From contig NZ_BMWH01000013.1 in NCBI RefSeq assembly GCF_014651135.1, positions 1-34,983 of the forward strand: a DNA stretch of 34,983 nucleotides, written 5' to 3'. Positions 9,360 to 18,880 of this stretch are shown piece by piece. Position numbers and translations under genes: made by a program. The stretch is from Streptomyces echinoruber (GTDB lineage: Bacteria; Actinomycetota; Actinomycetes; Streptomycetales; Streptomycetaceae). Position 1 is the stretch's first letter; every line of letters begins with the position of its first letter. The notes below the pieces were generated by a model. It was not told the origin of the DNA, did not search any database, and saw only the letters and a list, made by a program, of their open reading frames with translations.

Positions 9360-9997
9360 AGCCCGTGCCCGTGCCCCATACGACATCGCTCCGCCGCGCC
9401 CCCGTGCAGCGGCGCAGCGCCGAACGGCTGGCCCGTATCCTCGACGCGTGCGCCGATCTCCTGGACGAGGTGGGCTACGACGGCCTGAGCACCCGTGCCG
9501 TGGCACAGCGCGCCGGCGTGCCCATCGGCTCGGTGTACCGCTTCTTCGGCAACAAACGGCAGATGGTCGACGCGCTCGCCCAGCGCAACCTGGAACACTA
9601 CGCCGAACGCGTCCTGGAACGCCTCCGCGAGGCCGGGGCGGCGACGGGGGCCGGCGGGGGCGGCTGGCGCGCGGTGCTGGACGTCGTCCTCGACGAGTAC
9701 CTGGCGATGAAGCGCACCGAGCCCGGCTTCTCCCTCGTCGACTTCGGCAACCAGATCCCGGTCGGCGCCCGTGACGCCGAGCCCAACCACCGCGTCGCCG
9801 ACCGCCTCACCGACCTGCTCGCCGGTCACCTGGGCCGCGATCCCGACGAGGACCTGCGCCGCACCTTCCTGGTCGCCGTCGAGACCGCCGACACCCTCGT
9901 CCACCTCGCCTTCCGCGTCTCCCCGCAGGGAGACGAGAAGATCATCGACGAGATGCGGGAGCTGCTGCGGGCGTACCTGAGCCGGGTCCTCGACTGA
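9356..9997 (+). CDS. TetR family transcriptional regulator
   Basis: A 213-residue TetR-type repressor. The helix-turn-helix domain runs from about residue 20 to 68: RLARILDACADLLDEVGYD, LSTRAVAQRAGVPIGSVYRF and FGNKRQMVDALAQ are textbook TetR patterns. The C-terminal ligand-binding part contains EPGFSLVDFGNQIPVG and RRTFLVAVETADTLVHLAF. The ATG at 9356 overlaps the lipoprotein stop and follows GGCGGAAAGG. Its target is unknown; the palindrome at 10176-10193, between it and the molybdopterin oxidoreductase gene, is the nearest candidate operator. Confidence 0.9.
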   Translation: MKPVPVPHTTSLRRAPVQRRSAERLARILDACADLLDEVGYDGLSTRAVAQRAGVPIGSVYRFFGNKRQMVDALAQRNLEHYAERVLERLREAGAATGAGGGGWRAVLDVVLDEYLAMKRTEPGFSLVDFGNQIPVGARDAEPNHRVADRLTDLLAGHLGRDPDEDLRRTFLVAVETADTLVHLAFRVSPQGDEKIIDEMRELLRAYLSRVLD

Positions 9998-10030
9998 ACC
10001 CCGGCCCGCCCCGGACCGCGCGCCCGGCCT

Positions 10031-10145
10031 GCCCCGGACCGACCACCGGACCGACCCCGGACCGATCACCGGGCCACCCCGGATCGGCCACCGGACCGAT
10101 CACCGGCCCACCCCGGATCGACCACCGGACCGACCCCCCGGACCG
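10031..10145. repeat. 34-bp imperfect tandem repeat in intergenic gap
   Basis: Two clear units start at 10074 and 10108, each opening CCACCCCGGATCG and continuing CCACCGGACCGA; a more diverged copy precedes them from about 10031. All are built from the shorter words CCGGACCGA and CCGGATCG. The array lies between the TetR gene and the palindrome preceding the oxidoreductase gene. Confidence 0.7.
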
Positions 10146-10175
10146 AACGGCGGGGCGCGGGGGCCTCCCCTCCAT

Positions 10176-10193
10176 GCATACCGGTCGGTATGC
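10176..10193. promoter_or_regulatory. 18-bp perfect palindrome (TetR-type operator)
   Basis: GCATACCG and CGGTATGC flank a GT spacer. It lies 50 bases before the oxidoreductase start and overlaps a possible -10 (TATGCT, 10189-10194). It shares the ATACCG...CGGT core with the sites at 18819 and 31804. The TetR protein encoded just upstream is the nearest candidate binder. Confidence 0.65.
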
Positions 10194-10242
10194 TCGGCGC
10201 CCAGACCGTGCGCCACCGCTGCCGCCACCCTCGGGAGGACCC

Positions 10243-12558
10243 GTGTCCACGACCCCGCGATCCCGCACCGCCCTGCGGATCTGCCCCTTGTGCGAAGCCA
10301 CCTGCGGGCTGACCCTGACGATCGACGGCACGCGGGTCACCGCGGCCCGCGGGGACCGCGACGACGTGTTCAGCAAGGGGTTCGTCTGCCCGAAGGGCGC
10401 GGCCTTCCCGGCCGTCGACGGCGACCCCGACCGGCTGCGCGGGCCGCTGGTGCGGCGGGACGGCGAGCTGCGGGAGGCGAGCTGGCAGGAGGCGTTCGAC
10501 GCGGTGGCGGCCGGGCTGCGGCCGATCGCCGAACGCTACGGACCGCATTCCCCCAAGTTCTCGGCTTCGCTCGAACAGGGAGGGATCCCCATCGCCGTGG
10601 TGCTGGGCAACCCCAACGTGCACACGGTGGCCGGCGGCCTCTACCCGCCCCTCCTCGTCGGCGGGCTCGGCACCCGCAGCCTGTTCACCGCCTCCACGGT
10701 CGACCAGATGCCCAAGCACGTCTCCAGCGGGCTGCTCTACGGCGACCCGCTGCTCATCCCGGTACCGGACCTGGACCGCACCGACCACCTGCTGCTGCTC
10801 GGCGCCAACCCGCTGGAGTCCAACGGCAGTCTGTGCACCGCTCCCGACTTCCCCGGCCGGCTCCGGGCGCTCAGGGCCCGCGGCGGCACCCTCACCGTCG
10901 TCGACCCGCGCCGCACCCGCACCGCCCGACTGGCCGACCGGCACGTGCCGATCCGGCCCGGCACCGACGCGCTGCTGCTCGCGGCGATGGCCCACGTGCT
11001 GTTCGAGGAGGGCCTGACCGATCTCGGCGGCCTCGCCCCGCACGTCCAGGGCGTCGACGAAGTCCGCGACGCCGTGCGCGAGTTCACCCCCGAGGCGGTC
11101 GCCGGCGCCTGCGACGTCGAGGCGGCCGTCATCCGCGGCCTCGCCCGCGAGCTGGCCGCCGCCCCCACCGCCGCCGTCTACGGCCGCATCGGAAGCTGCA
11201 CCGTGCCGTACGGGACCCTGGCGAGCTGGCTCGTGGACGTGCTCAACGTCCTCACCGGCAACCTCGACCGGCCCGGCGGCGCCCTCTTCCCGCAGTCGGC
11301 CACCGGCGCGTTTCCCCGCCCGGCCGGCCCCGGACGCGGCTTCGCGCTGGGCCGTTGGCACTCCCGCGTCAGCAAGTACCCGGAGGCGAAGGGGGAGTTG
11401 CCGCTGGCCGCGCTGGCCGAGGAGATCGACACCGCCACGCAGGAGGGCGAGCCGGTGCGGGCGCTGATCGCCGTCGCCGCCAACCCGGTGCTGTCCGCGC
11501 CCGACGGCGACCGCCTCGACAAGGCGCTGGCCTCGCTGGACTTCATGGTGAGCGTCGACCCGTACCTCAACGAGACCTCGCGCCACGCCCACGTGGTGCT
11601 GCCGCCGCCCCCGCCCGCGCAGAGCCCGCACTTCGACTTCGCGTTCAACGCCCTCGCCGTGCGCAACCAGGTCCGCTACACCCGTCCGGCGATCCCGCTG
11701 GAGCCGGGCCGCATGGCCGAGGCCGAGATCCTGGCCCGGCTGGTCCTGGCCGTGACGGGCGCCCACGGCGCGGACCCGGCCGAGGTGGACCGGGCGGCGA
11801 TCGAGCGGACCCTCGGCAAGGCCGTGCGGGACCCGCACGCGCCGGTCCACGGCCGCGACCCGCGCGAGCTGGCCGCGCAACTCACCGGCGTCGACGGGCC
11901 CGAGCGGCGGCTGGACCTGATGCTGCGCCTCGGCCCGTACGGCGACGGATTCGGCGCGCGGCCCGACGGGCTGAACCTGGAGAAGCTGCTCGCGCACCCG
12001 CACGGCATCGATCTCGGGCCGCTCCGGCCCCGGCTGCCGCAGCCGTTGAGGACCCGCAGCGGCAAGGTGGAGTTGCTGCCCGGACCGATCGCGGACGACC
12101 TGCCGCGCCTGCGGCGGGCCCTGGCCGAGCGCCCCGCCGGTCTCGTCCTGGTGGGCCGCCGGCACCTGCGTTCCAACAACAGCTGGCTGCACAACATCCC
12201 GGTCCTCACCGGCGGTTCCAACCGCTGCACCCTGCACCTGCATCCGCGGGACGCCGCCCGCCTCGGCGTCCGCGACGGCCAGACCGTGCGGGTCAAGGGG
12301 GCCGGGGGAGAGGTGACCGCGCCCGCCGAGGTCACCGACACGGTGCGGCCCGGTGTGGTCAGCCTGCCGCACGGCTGGGGCCACGACCGGCCCGGCACCC
12401 GCCTCGGCCATGCCTCCCGCGAGCCCGGCGCCAACGTCAACCAGCTCCTCGACGGCCGCCTGCTGGATCCGCTGTCGGGCAACGCCGTCCTCAACGGCGT
12501 GCCGGTCGAGGTCGCGCCGGCGCAGGACCCCGCCCCCGTGTCCGCGGCGCAGCCGTGA
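10243..12558 (+). CDS. Cytoplasmic molybdopterin-dependent oxidoreductase (FdhF/NapA-like)
   Basis: A 771-residue member of the bis-MGD molybdoenzyme superfamily. The N-terminus has the [4Fe-4S] ligand set Cys14, Cys17, Cys21 and Cys49 (CPLCEATC, then GFVCPKG), followed by the molybdopterin oxidoreductase domain (LLLLGANPLESNG, GTLTVVDPRRTRTARLAD, RPGTDALLLAAMAHVLFEE) and a C-terminal dinucleotide-binding domain from about residue 600 (LLPGPIADDL, SNNSWLHNIPVL, RDAARLGVRDGQTVRVKG, VSLPHGWGHDRPG). No Tat signal is present, so it is cytoplasmic. The GTG at 10243 follows GGGAGGACC. No electron-transfer subunit gene is adjacent, so partner and substrate are unknown; such solo enzymes are often labelled formate dehydrogenase or nitrate reductase without proof. 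Confidence 0.92.
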   Translation: MSTTPRSRTALRICPLCEATCGLTLTIDGTRVTAARGDRDDVFSKGFVCPKGAAFPAVDGDPDRLRGPLVRRDGELREASWQEAFDAVAAGLRPIAERYGPHSPKFSASLEQGGIPIAVVLGNPNVHTVAGGLYPPLLVGGLGTRSLFTASTVDQMPKHVSSGLLYGDPLLIPVPDLDRTDHLLLLGANPLESNGSLCTAPDFPGRLRALRARGGTLTVVDPRRTRTARLADRHVPIRPGTDALLLAAMAHVLFEEGLTDLGGLAPHVQGVDEVRDAVREFTPEAVAGACDVEAAVIRGLARELAAAPTAAVYGRIGSCTVPYGTLASWLVDVLNVLTGNLDRPGGALFPQSATGAFPRPAGPGRGFALGRWHSRVSKYPEAKGELPLAALAEEIDTATQEGEPVRALIAVAANPVLSAPDGDRLDKALASLDFMVSVDPYLNETSRHAHVVLPPPPPAQSPHFDFAFNALAVRNQVRYTRPAIPLEPGRMAEAEILARLVLAVTGAHGADPAEVDRAAIERTLGKAVRDPHAPVHGRDPRELAAQLTGVDGPERRLDLMLRLGPYGDGFGARPDGLNLEKLLAHPHGIDLGPLRPRLPQPLRTRSGKVELLPGPIADDLPRLRRALAERPAGLVLVGRRHLRSNNSWLHNIPVLTGGSNRCTLHLHPRDAARLGVRDGQTVRVKGAGGEVTAPAEVTDTVRPGVVSLPHGWGHDRPGTRLGHASREPGANVNQLLDGRLLDPLSGNAVLNGVPVEVAPAQDPAPVSAAQP

Positions 12559-12642
12559 CGTGGAGCGCTGCGCCGGGCGAGTGACATCTGACGGCGTGTC
12601 GGGGGCCGGGAGGGCGGTGCGGGTCCCGCGTGTGAAAGAGAG

Positions 12643-12678
12643 TCAGACGGAAGAGCGATTTATATGAAAATCGTCTGA
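12643..12678 (+). promoter_or_regulatory. AT-rich bulged hairpin before the surface-protein gene
   Basis: TCAGA (12643-12647) pairs with TCTGA (12674-12678), and CGATTT (12656-12661) pairs with AAATCG (12668-12673), leaving a 6-base ATATGA loop and an 8-base bulge on the left arm. It ends 15 bases before the start codon at 12694, just ahead of the AGAGGAG ribosome site. It may be a 5' leader structure or contain the promoter (TATATGAAAAT is strikingly AT-rich here). Confidence 0.5.
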
Positions 12679-12693
12679 TTCAGAGGAGCGCGC

Positions 12694-13407
12694 ATGCCCA
12701 CTCAGACACCGCCACGCACCCTCGGCCGCCGCGCCGGCGCCACCGCCCTGACGGCCGTGTTCGCCGCCGGGGCCGCCTGGTTCGGGGCGCCGTCCGCCCT
12801 GGCGGCCCCCGGCGACGGCGGCGACATCAGGATCCACGAGGTGGGCGTGCCCTTCGGCGTCTCCAAGGACGACCCCAGGGTGTGCCGGTTCTACCTCGAC
12901 GCCGTCAACTTCGACTCCTTGACGAGCATCTCCTACACCATCCAGCCGCAGCCCCCGTTGCCCAACACCGCCGAGACCAGCGGCACCATCGCCCTGGCCG
13001 GCGGCGCCGGCCACACCGACCCGCTGGGACTGGCCGACGGGCAGTACACGCTGACGTGGACCGTCCCGGGCGAGACGGCGCCTCCGACGCCCCAGCCCGG
13101 GACGACCCGGCAGAAGGTCTTCCGGGTCGACTGCCACCACAGGGAGGACCGCGACATCCGCGACCGCGATCGCGACCGTGACTCCGCCGTGGCCGGCCGC
13201 GGCCGCGACCGTGACCCGGTCGCCTCCGACCGCGACCGTGACCCCGGCCAGGCTCCCCGGGGCGGCGTCCACGCGGGCGGCGGCGGCCTGGCCGACACGG
13301 CGGGCGCGCTCTCACCGGTCGCCGGGGCCGCCGGCGTGGGGCTGGTGGCGGCCGCGGGAGTCGTGTACTTCCGGGTGACCCGCCGGCGGCCCGATGGTGC
13401 CGCATAG
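12694..13407 (+). CDS. Secreted surface protein with sorting-signal-like C-terminus
   Basis: A 237-residue exported protein paired with a sortase. Residues 1-38 are a signal peptide (RRAGATALTAVFAAGAAWFGAPSALA). The mature domain (IRIHEVGVPFGVSKDDPRVCRFYLDAVNFD to RQKVFRVDCHH) looks like a small beta-sandwich with two Cys that could form a disulfide. A charged linker of Arg-Asp dipeptides (RDRDRDRD type, about residues 150-190) follows. The C-terminus has LADTAG, a hydrophobic helix and RRRPDGAA. This has the order of a cell-wall sorting signal, but LADTA is not canonical LPXTG or LAXTG. The sortase gene overlaps its last 14 bases. RBS: AGAGGAG. Confidence 0.85.
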   Translation: MPTQTPPRTLGRRAGATALTAVFAAGAAWFGAPSALAAPGDGGDIRIHEVGVPFGVSKDDPRVCRFYLDAVNFDSLTSISYTIQPQPPLPNTAETSGTIALAGGAGHTDPLGLADGQYTLTWTVPGETAPPTPQPGTTRQKVFRVDCHHREDRDIRDRDRDRDSAVAGRGRDRDPVASDRDRDPGQAPRGGVHAGGGGLADTAGALSPVAGAAGVGLVAAAGVVYFRVTRRRPDGAA

Positions 13408-14425
13408 CCGCCCCGTCCAGCGCGGGCGCCGCCGCAGGCCCTGGCGCCGCACCCGGACCTACCGGCTCGCCAGGACGGCCGTGCTCGTGGCCGTCCTGGC
13501 GACGCTCGGGACGCGGTGCGGCGGGCACGACCGGCCGCGGGAACCGGTGCGGGCCGACGGGCCCGCCGGGACCGGGACGCCGGCCCCGGCGGGCCCGCTG
13601 CCCCCGTCGCGGGCCACGGCGCTGCGCATCCCCTCCCTCGGCATCGACGCGCCGGTCGTCCCGCTCCGCCTCGACCGCGACGGGCACCTGGGCACGCCCC
13701 CGGTCGACAAGCCCCGCCTGGTCGGCTGGTACGAGGGCGGCCCGGCCCCCGGCGAGACCGGCACGGCCGTCGCCGTGGGCCACCGCGACACCCGCACCGG
13801 CGCGGCCGTCTTCGCCGCCCTGGGGCAGGTGCGCGCCGGCAGCCGGATCGAGGCCCGCCGCGCCGACGGCCGTACCGCCGTCTACACCGTCGACCGGGTG
13901 CGGGTCTTCGACAAGTCGGGCTTCCCCGACCGGGAGGTCTACGGACCCAGCAAGCGCCCCGAACTGCGGGTCATCACCTGCGGCGGCTTCTACAGCCGTC
14001 GCACCGGCTACACCGGCAACGTCGTCGTCTTCGCCCACCTGACCGGGACCCGCGGCCCGTCCGCGCGGCCGGGCACCCCGTCCCCGGCGGCCCCGGTGCC
14101 TCCGTCGCCCGCCCCGTCGGCGACCGCGGGCACGACCACGACCACGGCTACGACCACGACGACGGCGATCCCCCCGACCGGACCGCCGACGATCGCCCGG
14201 CCCCTGCCGTCCACCTGGACGCCCGCCCGGCCCCTGCCGTCCACCTGGACATCCGTCCGGACCCTGACATCCGCCCAAACCCCGACGCCTGCCCAAACCC
14301 CGACGCCTGCCCAAGCCCCGACGTCCACCCGGACCCTGACGTCCACCCAGACCCTGCCGCCCACCCGGACCCTGCCGTCCGCCCTGCCGTCGGCCGTCCC
14401 GGCGACTTGGGCGCGCCCCGGCTGA
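13394..14425 (+). CDS. Class F sortase with long Thr/Pro-rich C-terminal tail
   Basis: A 343-residue membrane-anchored transpeptidase. An Arg-rich N-terminus and one hydrophobic segment (TAVLVAVLATLG) precede a Pro-rich linker. The sortase fold runs from about residue 75 to 220. Catalytic residues are visible: His130 in GHRD, Cys196 in VITCGGF, and the Arg pair in YSRRTGYTGN just after. The family's usual end is VVVFAHL, near residue 218; here about 120 more residues follow, made of Thr/Pro/Ser with short repeats such as RPLPSTWT (twice) and TPTPAQ (twice). Third-position GC bias continues through the tail, supporting translation. It overlaps the upstream surface-protein gene, its likely substrate, in another frame. 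Class F sortases are common in Actinobacteria and poorly characterised. Confidence 0.9.
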   Translation: MVPHSRPVQRGRRRRPWRRTRTYRLARTAVLVAVLATLGTRCGGHDRPREPVRADGPAGTGTPAPAGPLPPSRATALRIPSLGIDAPVVPLRLDRDGHLGTPPVDKPRLVGWYEGGPAPGETGTAVAVGHRDTRTGAAVFAALGQVRAGSRIEARRADGRTAVYTVDRVRVFDKSGFPDREVYGPSKRPELRVITCGGFYSRRTGYTGNVVVFAHLTGTRGPSARPGTPSPAAPVPPSPAPSATAGTTTTTATTTTTAIPPTGPPTIARPLPSTWTPARPLPSTWTSVRTLTSAQTPTPAQTPTPAQAPTSTRTLTSTQTLPPTRTLPSALPSAVPATWARPG

Positions 14426-14677
14426 ATCCGAACGTCCGCTTTCCCGCCGGTTCTCACCACCTGGGACGAAAGCGCCCGCTGTCGTCACGCGTCTTCCCCT
14501 GGCCGGGCACATTCCGTTAACTTCCGTGCCCCACGCCCCGTGCGACCCGCACGCGGCGTCCGACCACGGAGCACCAGGGCCGTCCGGCGGACGGGACCGG
14601 CTGAACGACGGCAGCCCGCCCGCACGGTCCGCCGGCCGGCCCGGGGCACCCCACACCGGTCCCCGGGGGCAGCAGCC
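14426..14677. other. Non-coding gap before the ABC ATPase gene
   Basis: These 252 bases show no convincing gene. The left part has lower GC, with a GTTAAC palindrome at 14516-14521 that may belong to a promoter; the right part is GC-rich leader sequence. No repeat array is present, unlike many other gaps here. Confidence 0.4.
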
Positions 14678-16072
14678 ATGACACGCGCCATCTCCCTGCA
14701 CGACGTGAGCAAGGTCTACGCCCGAGGCGTCCGCGTGGTGGACCGGCTGACGCTGGACATCGCGCCCGGCGAGTTCCTCGTCCTGCTCGGCCCCTCCGGG
14801 TGCGGCAAGTCCACCGTGCTCAGGATGATCGCCGGCCTGGAGGAGATCACCGAGGGCGAGCTGCTGCTGGACGGCGAGTGGGCCAACGACCTGCCGCCGT
14901 CGGGACGGGACATGGCGATGGTCTTCCAGAACTTCGCCCTCTACCCGACCATGACCAGCCGCGACAACATCGGCTTCCCGCTGCGCATCGAGGCGCCCGG
15001 CCGGGACCACCGCCCCAAGGTGGACGCCACCGCCCGGATGCTGGGCATCGAGGACCTCCTCGACCGCTTCCCCGCCCAGCTCTCCGGCGGCGAACGCCAG
15101 CGCGTCGCCATGGGCCGCGCCATCGCCCGCCGCCCCTCGGCCTTCCTCATGGACGAGCCGCTGTCCAACCTCGACGCCAAGCTGCGCAACCACCTGCGCG
15201 CCGAGATCTCCAAGCTCACCCGGGAGCTGGGCGTCACCACCGTCTACGTCACGCACGACCAGGCCGAGGCGATGTCGCTCGGCGACCGGGTCGCCGTGCT
15301 GCGCGGCGGCGTGCTGCAGCAGGTCGGCAGCCCGCGCGAGGTGTACGCGCTGCCGCGCAACGTCTTCGTCGCCGCGTTCGTCGGCACCCCCCGCATCAAC
15401 CTGCTGCGCGGCGTCGTCCACGCCCCGCTCGACGGGGCGATGTCCCTCGCGCTGGGCAAGCAGTGCCTGCGGCTGCCCGACCCGCCCTCCCCGGACCACC
15501 AGTTGCTGCGGGTGCAGCAGGGCCGCGAGGTCATCGTCGGGCTGCGCGCGGAGGCGGTGCGCATCGCCAAGCCGTCGGCCGCCCGGCCCGGCGAGGTCCC
15601 GCTCACCGGGCTCGTGGAGCACGTCGAGTACCAGGGCCACGAGGTGCTGGTCCACTTCAACACCGGCTCCCACCCCGCCGTCGTCCCCGAGCTGGAGGCG
15701 CCGCGCCCCGCGCCGCGCCCGGCCCGCCGGCGCCGCCGGGACGGCGGCGGGGTGCTGGAGCGGATCAGGGAGCGGGCCGGCAGCCTGCGCGCCGGCCCCG
15801 TCGTGGTGCTGGACGACCCGGCGAACGGCCCGGCGAACGATCCGGCGGACGGCTCGGCGAACGGCCCGGCGGACGCGCCGAGGGAACCGGCCCTCGCGCC
15901 GGCCGAGGCGCGCCTGCCCGGTGACCTCGTGATCCGCACCACCCCGGACATCCGGCTCCGCCACGGCCTGCAGGTGCCGCTCCTGGTCGACCTCGCCCAC
16001 CTCTTCGTCTTCGACCGGCACGGCGAGCGGATCTGCCCGGCCCCGGCGCGCCTGCCGGACCTGGCCGAGTGA
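14678..16072 (+). CDS. ABC transporter ATP-binding protein (UgpC/MsmK-like, orphan)
   Basis: A 464-residue ATPase of the carbohydrate-importer type. Walker A GPSGCGKST is at residues 38-46, the signature LSGGE at 135-139, Walker B with LMDEP around 157-161, the D-loop SNLDAKL next, and the switch His in YVTHDQAEAM. The C-terminal regulatory OB-type domain starts near residue 240 but is split by an insertion of about 80 residues (roughly 340-420), rich in Pro/Arg and then in Asn/Asp-Gly-Pro-Ala repeats (PANGPAND type). Relatives of MsiK are near 380 residues. No permease or binding protein gene is adjacent, so like MsiK it may serve several importers (inference). The ATG at 14678 follows GGGGGC; the long upstream extension of the frame is not supported. 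Confidence 0.92.
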   Translation: MTRAISLHDVSKVYARGVRVVDRLTLDIAPGEFLVLLGPSGCGKSTVLRMIAGLEEITEGELLLDGEWANDLPPSGRDMAMVFQNFALYPTMTSRDNIGFPLRIEAPGRDHRPKVDATARMLGIEDLLDRFPAQLSGGERQRVAMGRAIARRPSAFLMDEPLSNLDAKLRNHLRAEISKLTRELGVTTVYVTHDQAEAMSLGDRVAVLRGGVLQQVGSPREVYALPRNVFVAAFVGTPRINLLRGVVHAPLDGAMSLALGKQCLRLPDPPSPDHQLLRVQQGREVIVGLRAEAVRIAKPSAARPGEVPLTGLVEHVEYQGHEVLVHFNTGSHPAVVPELEAPRPAPRPARRRRRDGGGVLERIRERAGSLRAGPVVVLDDPANGPANDPADGSANGPADAPREPALAPAEARLPGDLVIRTTPDIRLRHGLQVPLLVDLAHLFVFDRHGERICPAPARLPDLAE

Positions 16073-16106
16073 GGCGGGCCGCGGACCGCGCCGGCCGGGA
16101 GCCCCC

Positions 16107-16135
16107 TGGCGCCGGAAAACTAACGCCGCTAGTTT
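16107..16135 (+). promoter_or_regulatory. Promoter with AAACTA-type operator before the aldehyde dehydrogenase gene
   Basis: AAACTAACGCCGCTAGTTT (16117-16135) is a 19-bp palindrome with one mismatched pair around a central C. Its right end TAGTTT could be a -10, with TGGCGC (16107-16112) 17 bases upstream as a weak -35. The start codon is at 16176. The same motif occurs at 22040-22058 beside a TetR gene, so that TetR protein is the likely binder. Confidence 0.72.
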
Positions 16136-16175
16136 GTGTGCCGGACGACGGAGCCCCCGCCCGGGAGGAAACACG

Positions 16176-17564
<1,389 letters not shown>

Positions 17565-17639
17565 GTACCTTCAACTCCAAGCCCCTCCGAACGAAGCCCC
17601 TCCAAACCAAGCCCCTCCAGTTCCAAGGGAGTCCAGCAG

Positions 17640-18722
17640 ATGTCCGTCCGCGCCGCCGTCCTGCCCGCCGTCGGCTCCCCGCTGGAGATCACCCGCATCG
17701 AGCTGCCCGACCCCGGCCCCGGCCAGGTGCGGGTCCGGCTCGCCGCCGCCGGGGTGTGCCACTCCGACCTGTCGCTGTCCAACGGCACCCTGCGGGTGCC
17801 GGTCCCCGCCGTCCTCGGCCACGAGGGCGCCGGCACCGTCGTCGCCGTCGGCGAGGGCGTCACCGGCCTCGCGCCCGGCGACCGGGTCGTCCTCAACTGG
17901 GCGCCGTCCTGCGGCGACTGCCCCGCCTGCGCGCGCGGCGAGGTGTGGCTGTGCGCCGACGCCCTCAGCGGCGCCGCCGCCGTCCACGCCCGCACCGAGG
18001 ACGGCACCGAACTGCATCCCGGCCTGAACGTCGCCGCCTTCGCCGAGGAGACCGTCGTTCCCGCCTCCTGCGCGCTGCCGCTGCCCGACGGCGTCCCGCT
18101 CACCGACGCCGCCCTGCTCGGCTGCGCCGTCCTCACCGGCTACGGCGCCGTCCACCACGCGGCGCGGGTGCGCCCCGGCGAGAGCGTCGCCGTGTTCGGC
18201 GCGGGCGGCGTGGGCCTGGCCACCCTCCAGGCCGCCCGCATCGCCGGCGCGTCGCGGATCGTCGCCGTGGACGTCTCCCCGCACAAGGAGGAACTGGCCC
18301 GCGCCGCCGGCGCCACCGACTACGTCCTCGCCTCCGACCGCACCCCCCGGGAGATCCGCGGCCTCACCGGCGGGCAGGGCGTCGACGTCGCCGTCGAGTG
18401 CGTCGGCCGCGCCGTCAGCATCCGCGCCGCCTGGGAGTCCACCCGCCGCGGCGGCCGCACCACGGTGGTCGGCATCGGCGGCAAGGACGAGCAGGTCACC
18501 TTCAACGCCCTGGAGATCTTCCACTGGGGCCGCACCCTCTCCGGCTGCGTCTACGGCAACGCGAACCCGGCGCAGGACATCCCGGTCCTGGCCGAACACG
18601 TCCGGGCAGGCCGCCTGGACCTGAGCGCGCTGGTGACGGAGCGTATCGCCCTGGACGGCATCCCGGCGGCCTTCGAGAACATGCTGGCCGGCAAGGGCGG
18701 CCGGGCACTGGTCGTCTTCTAG
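17640..18722 (+). CDS. Zinc-dependent alcohol dehydrogenase (medium-chain family)
   Basis: A 360-residue MDR-type alcohol dehydrogenase. The catalytic zinc site is visible as GVCHSDL (Cys, His), GHEGAGTV (His, Glu) and the later Cys in LLGCAVLTGYGAV. The structural zinc set CGDCPACARGEVWLC (Cx2Cx2Cx7C) is complete. The NAD-binding fold has FGAGGVGL near residue 186. The pattern resembles the class III-like ADHs that oxidise primary alcohols or S-hydroxymethyl thiols in actinomycetes. It follows the aldehyde dehydrogenase gene across the repeat spacer with GGGAG before ATG, so the two very likely share a transcript, which a strong terminator closes. Confidence 0.94.
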   Translation: MSVRAAVLPAVGSPLEITRIELPDPGPGQVRVRLAAAGVCHSDLSLSNGTLRVPVPAVLGHEGAGTVVAVGEGVTGLAPGDRVVLNWAPSCGDCPACARGEVWLCADALSGAAAVHARTEDGTELHPGLNVAAFAEETVVPASCALPLPDGVPLTDAALLGCAVLTGYGAVHHAARVRPGESVAVFGAGGVGLATLQAARIAGASRIVAVDVSPHKEELARAAGATDYVLASDRTPREIRGLTGGQGVDVAVECVGRAVSIRAAWESTRRGGRTTVVGIGGKDEQVTFNALEIFHWGRTLSGCVYGNANPAQDIPVLAEHVRAGRLDLSALVTERIALDGIPAAFENMLAGKGGRALVVF

Positions 18723-18731
18723 CGCAGGTCA

Positions 18732-18766
18732 GCGGGGCTCCGGGTGCCCAGCCCCCGGAGCCCCGC
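18732..18766 (+). terminator. Strong hairpin terminator of the ALDH-ADH operon
   Basis: GCGGGGCTCCGGG (18732-18744) and CCCGGAGCCCCGC (18754-18766) pair perfectly over 13 bases around a 9-base loop, starting 10 bases beyond the alcohol dehydrogenase stop codon. There is no T-tract. Confidence 0.82.
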
Positions 18767-18811
18767 CCGCATCCCGCGCACCCTGCGTCGGACAAACCCC
18801 GGGCACGACCG

Positions 18812-18840
18812 TTGACCGCATACCGGCCGGTCAGTATGTT
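18812..18840 (+). promoter_or_regulatory. Promoter and ATACCG-type operator before the MHS transporter gene
   Basis: TTGACC (18812-18817) and TATGTT (18835-18840) are separated by exactly 17 bases, a good housekeeping promoter. The spacer holds ACCGGCCGGT (18822-18831), the perfect centre of the longer site CATACCGGCCGGTCAGTATG (18819-18838). A repressor bound here would block the promoter. A close copy lies at 31804 before the SDR gene. Confidence 0.72.
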
Positions 18841-18880
18841 CCCGGCAACGTCCCCAACGCACCCACCGGAGCGTGCACGT

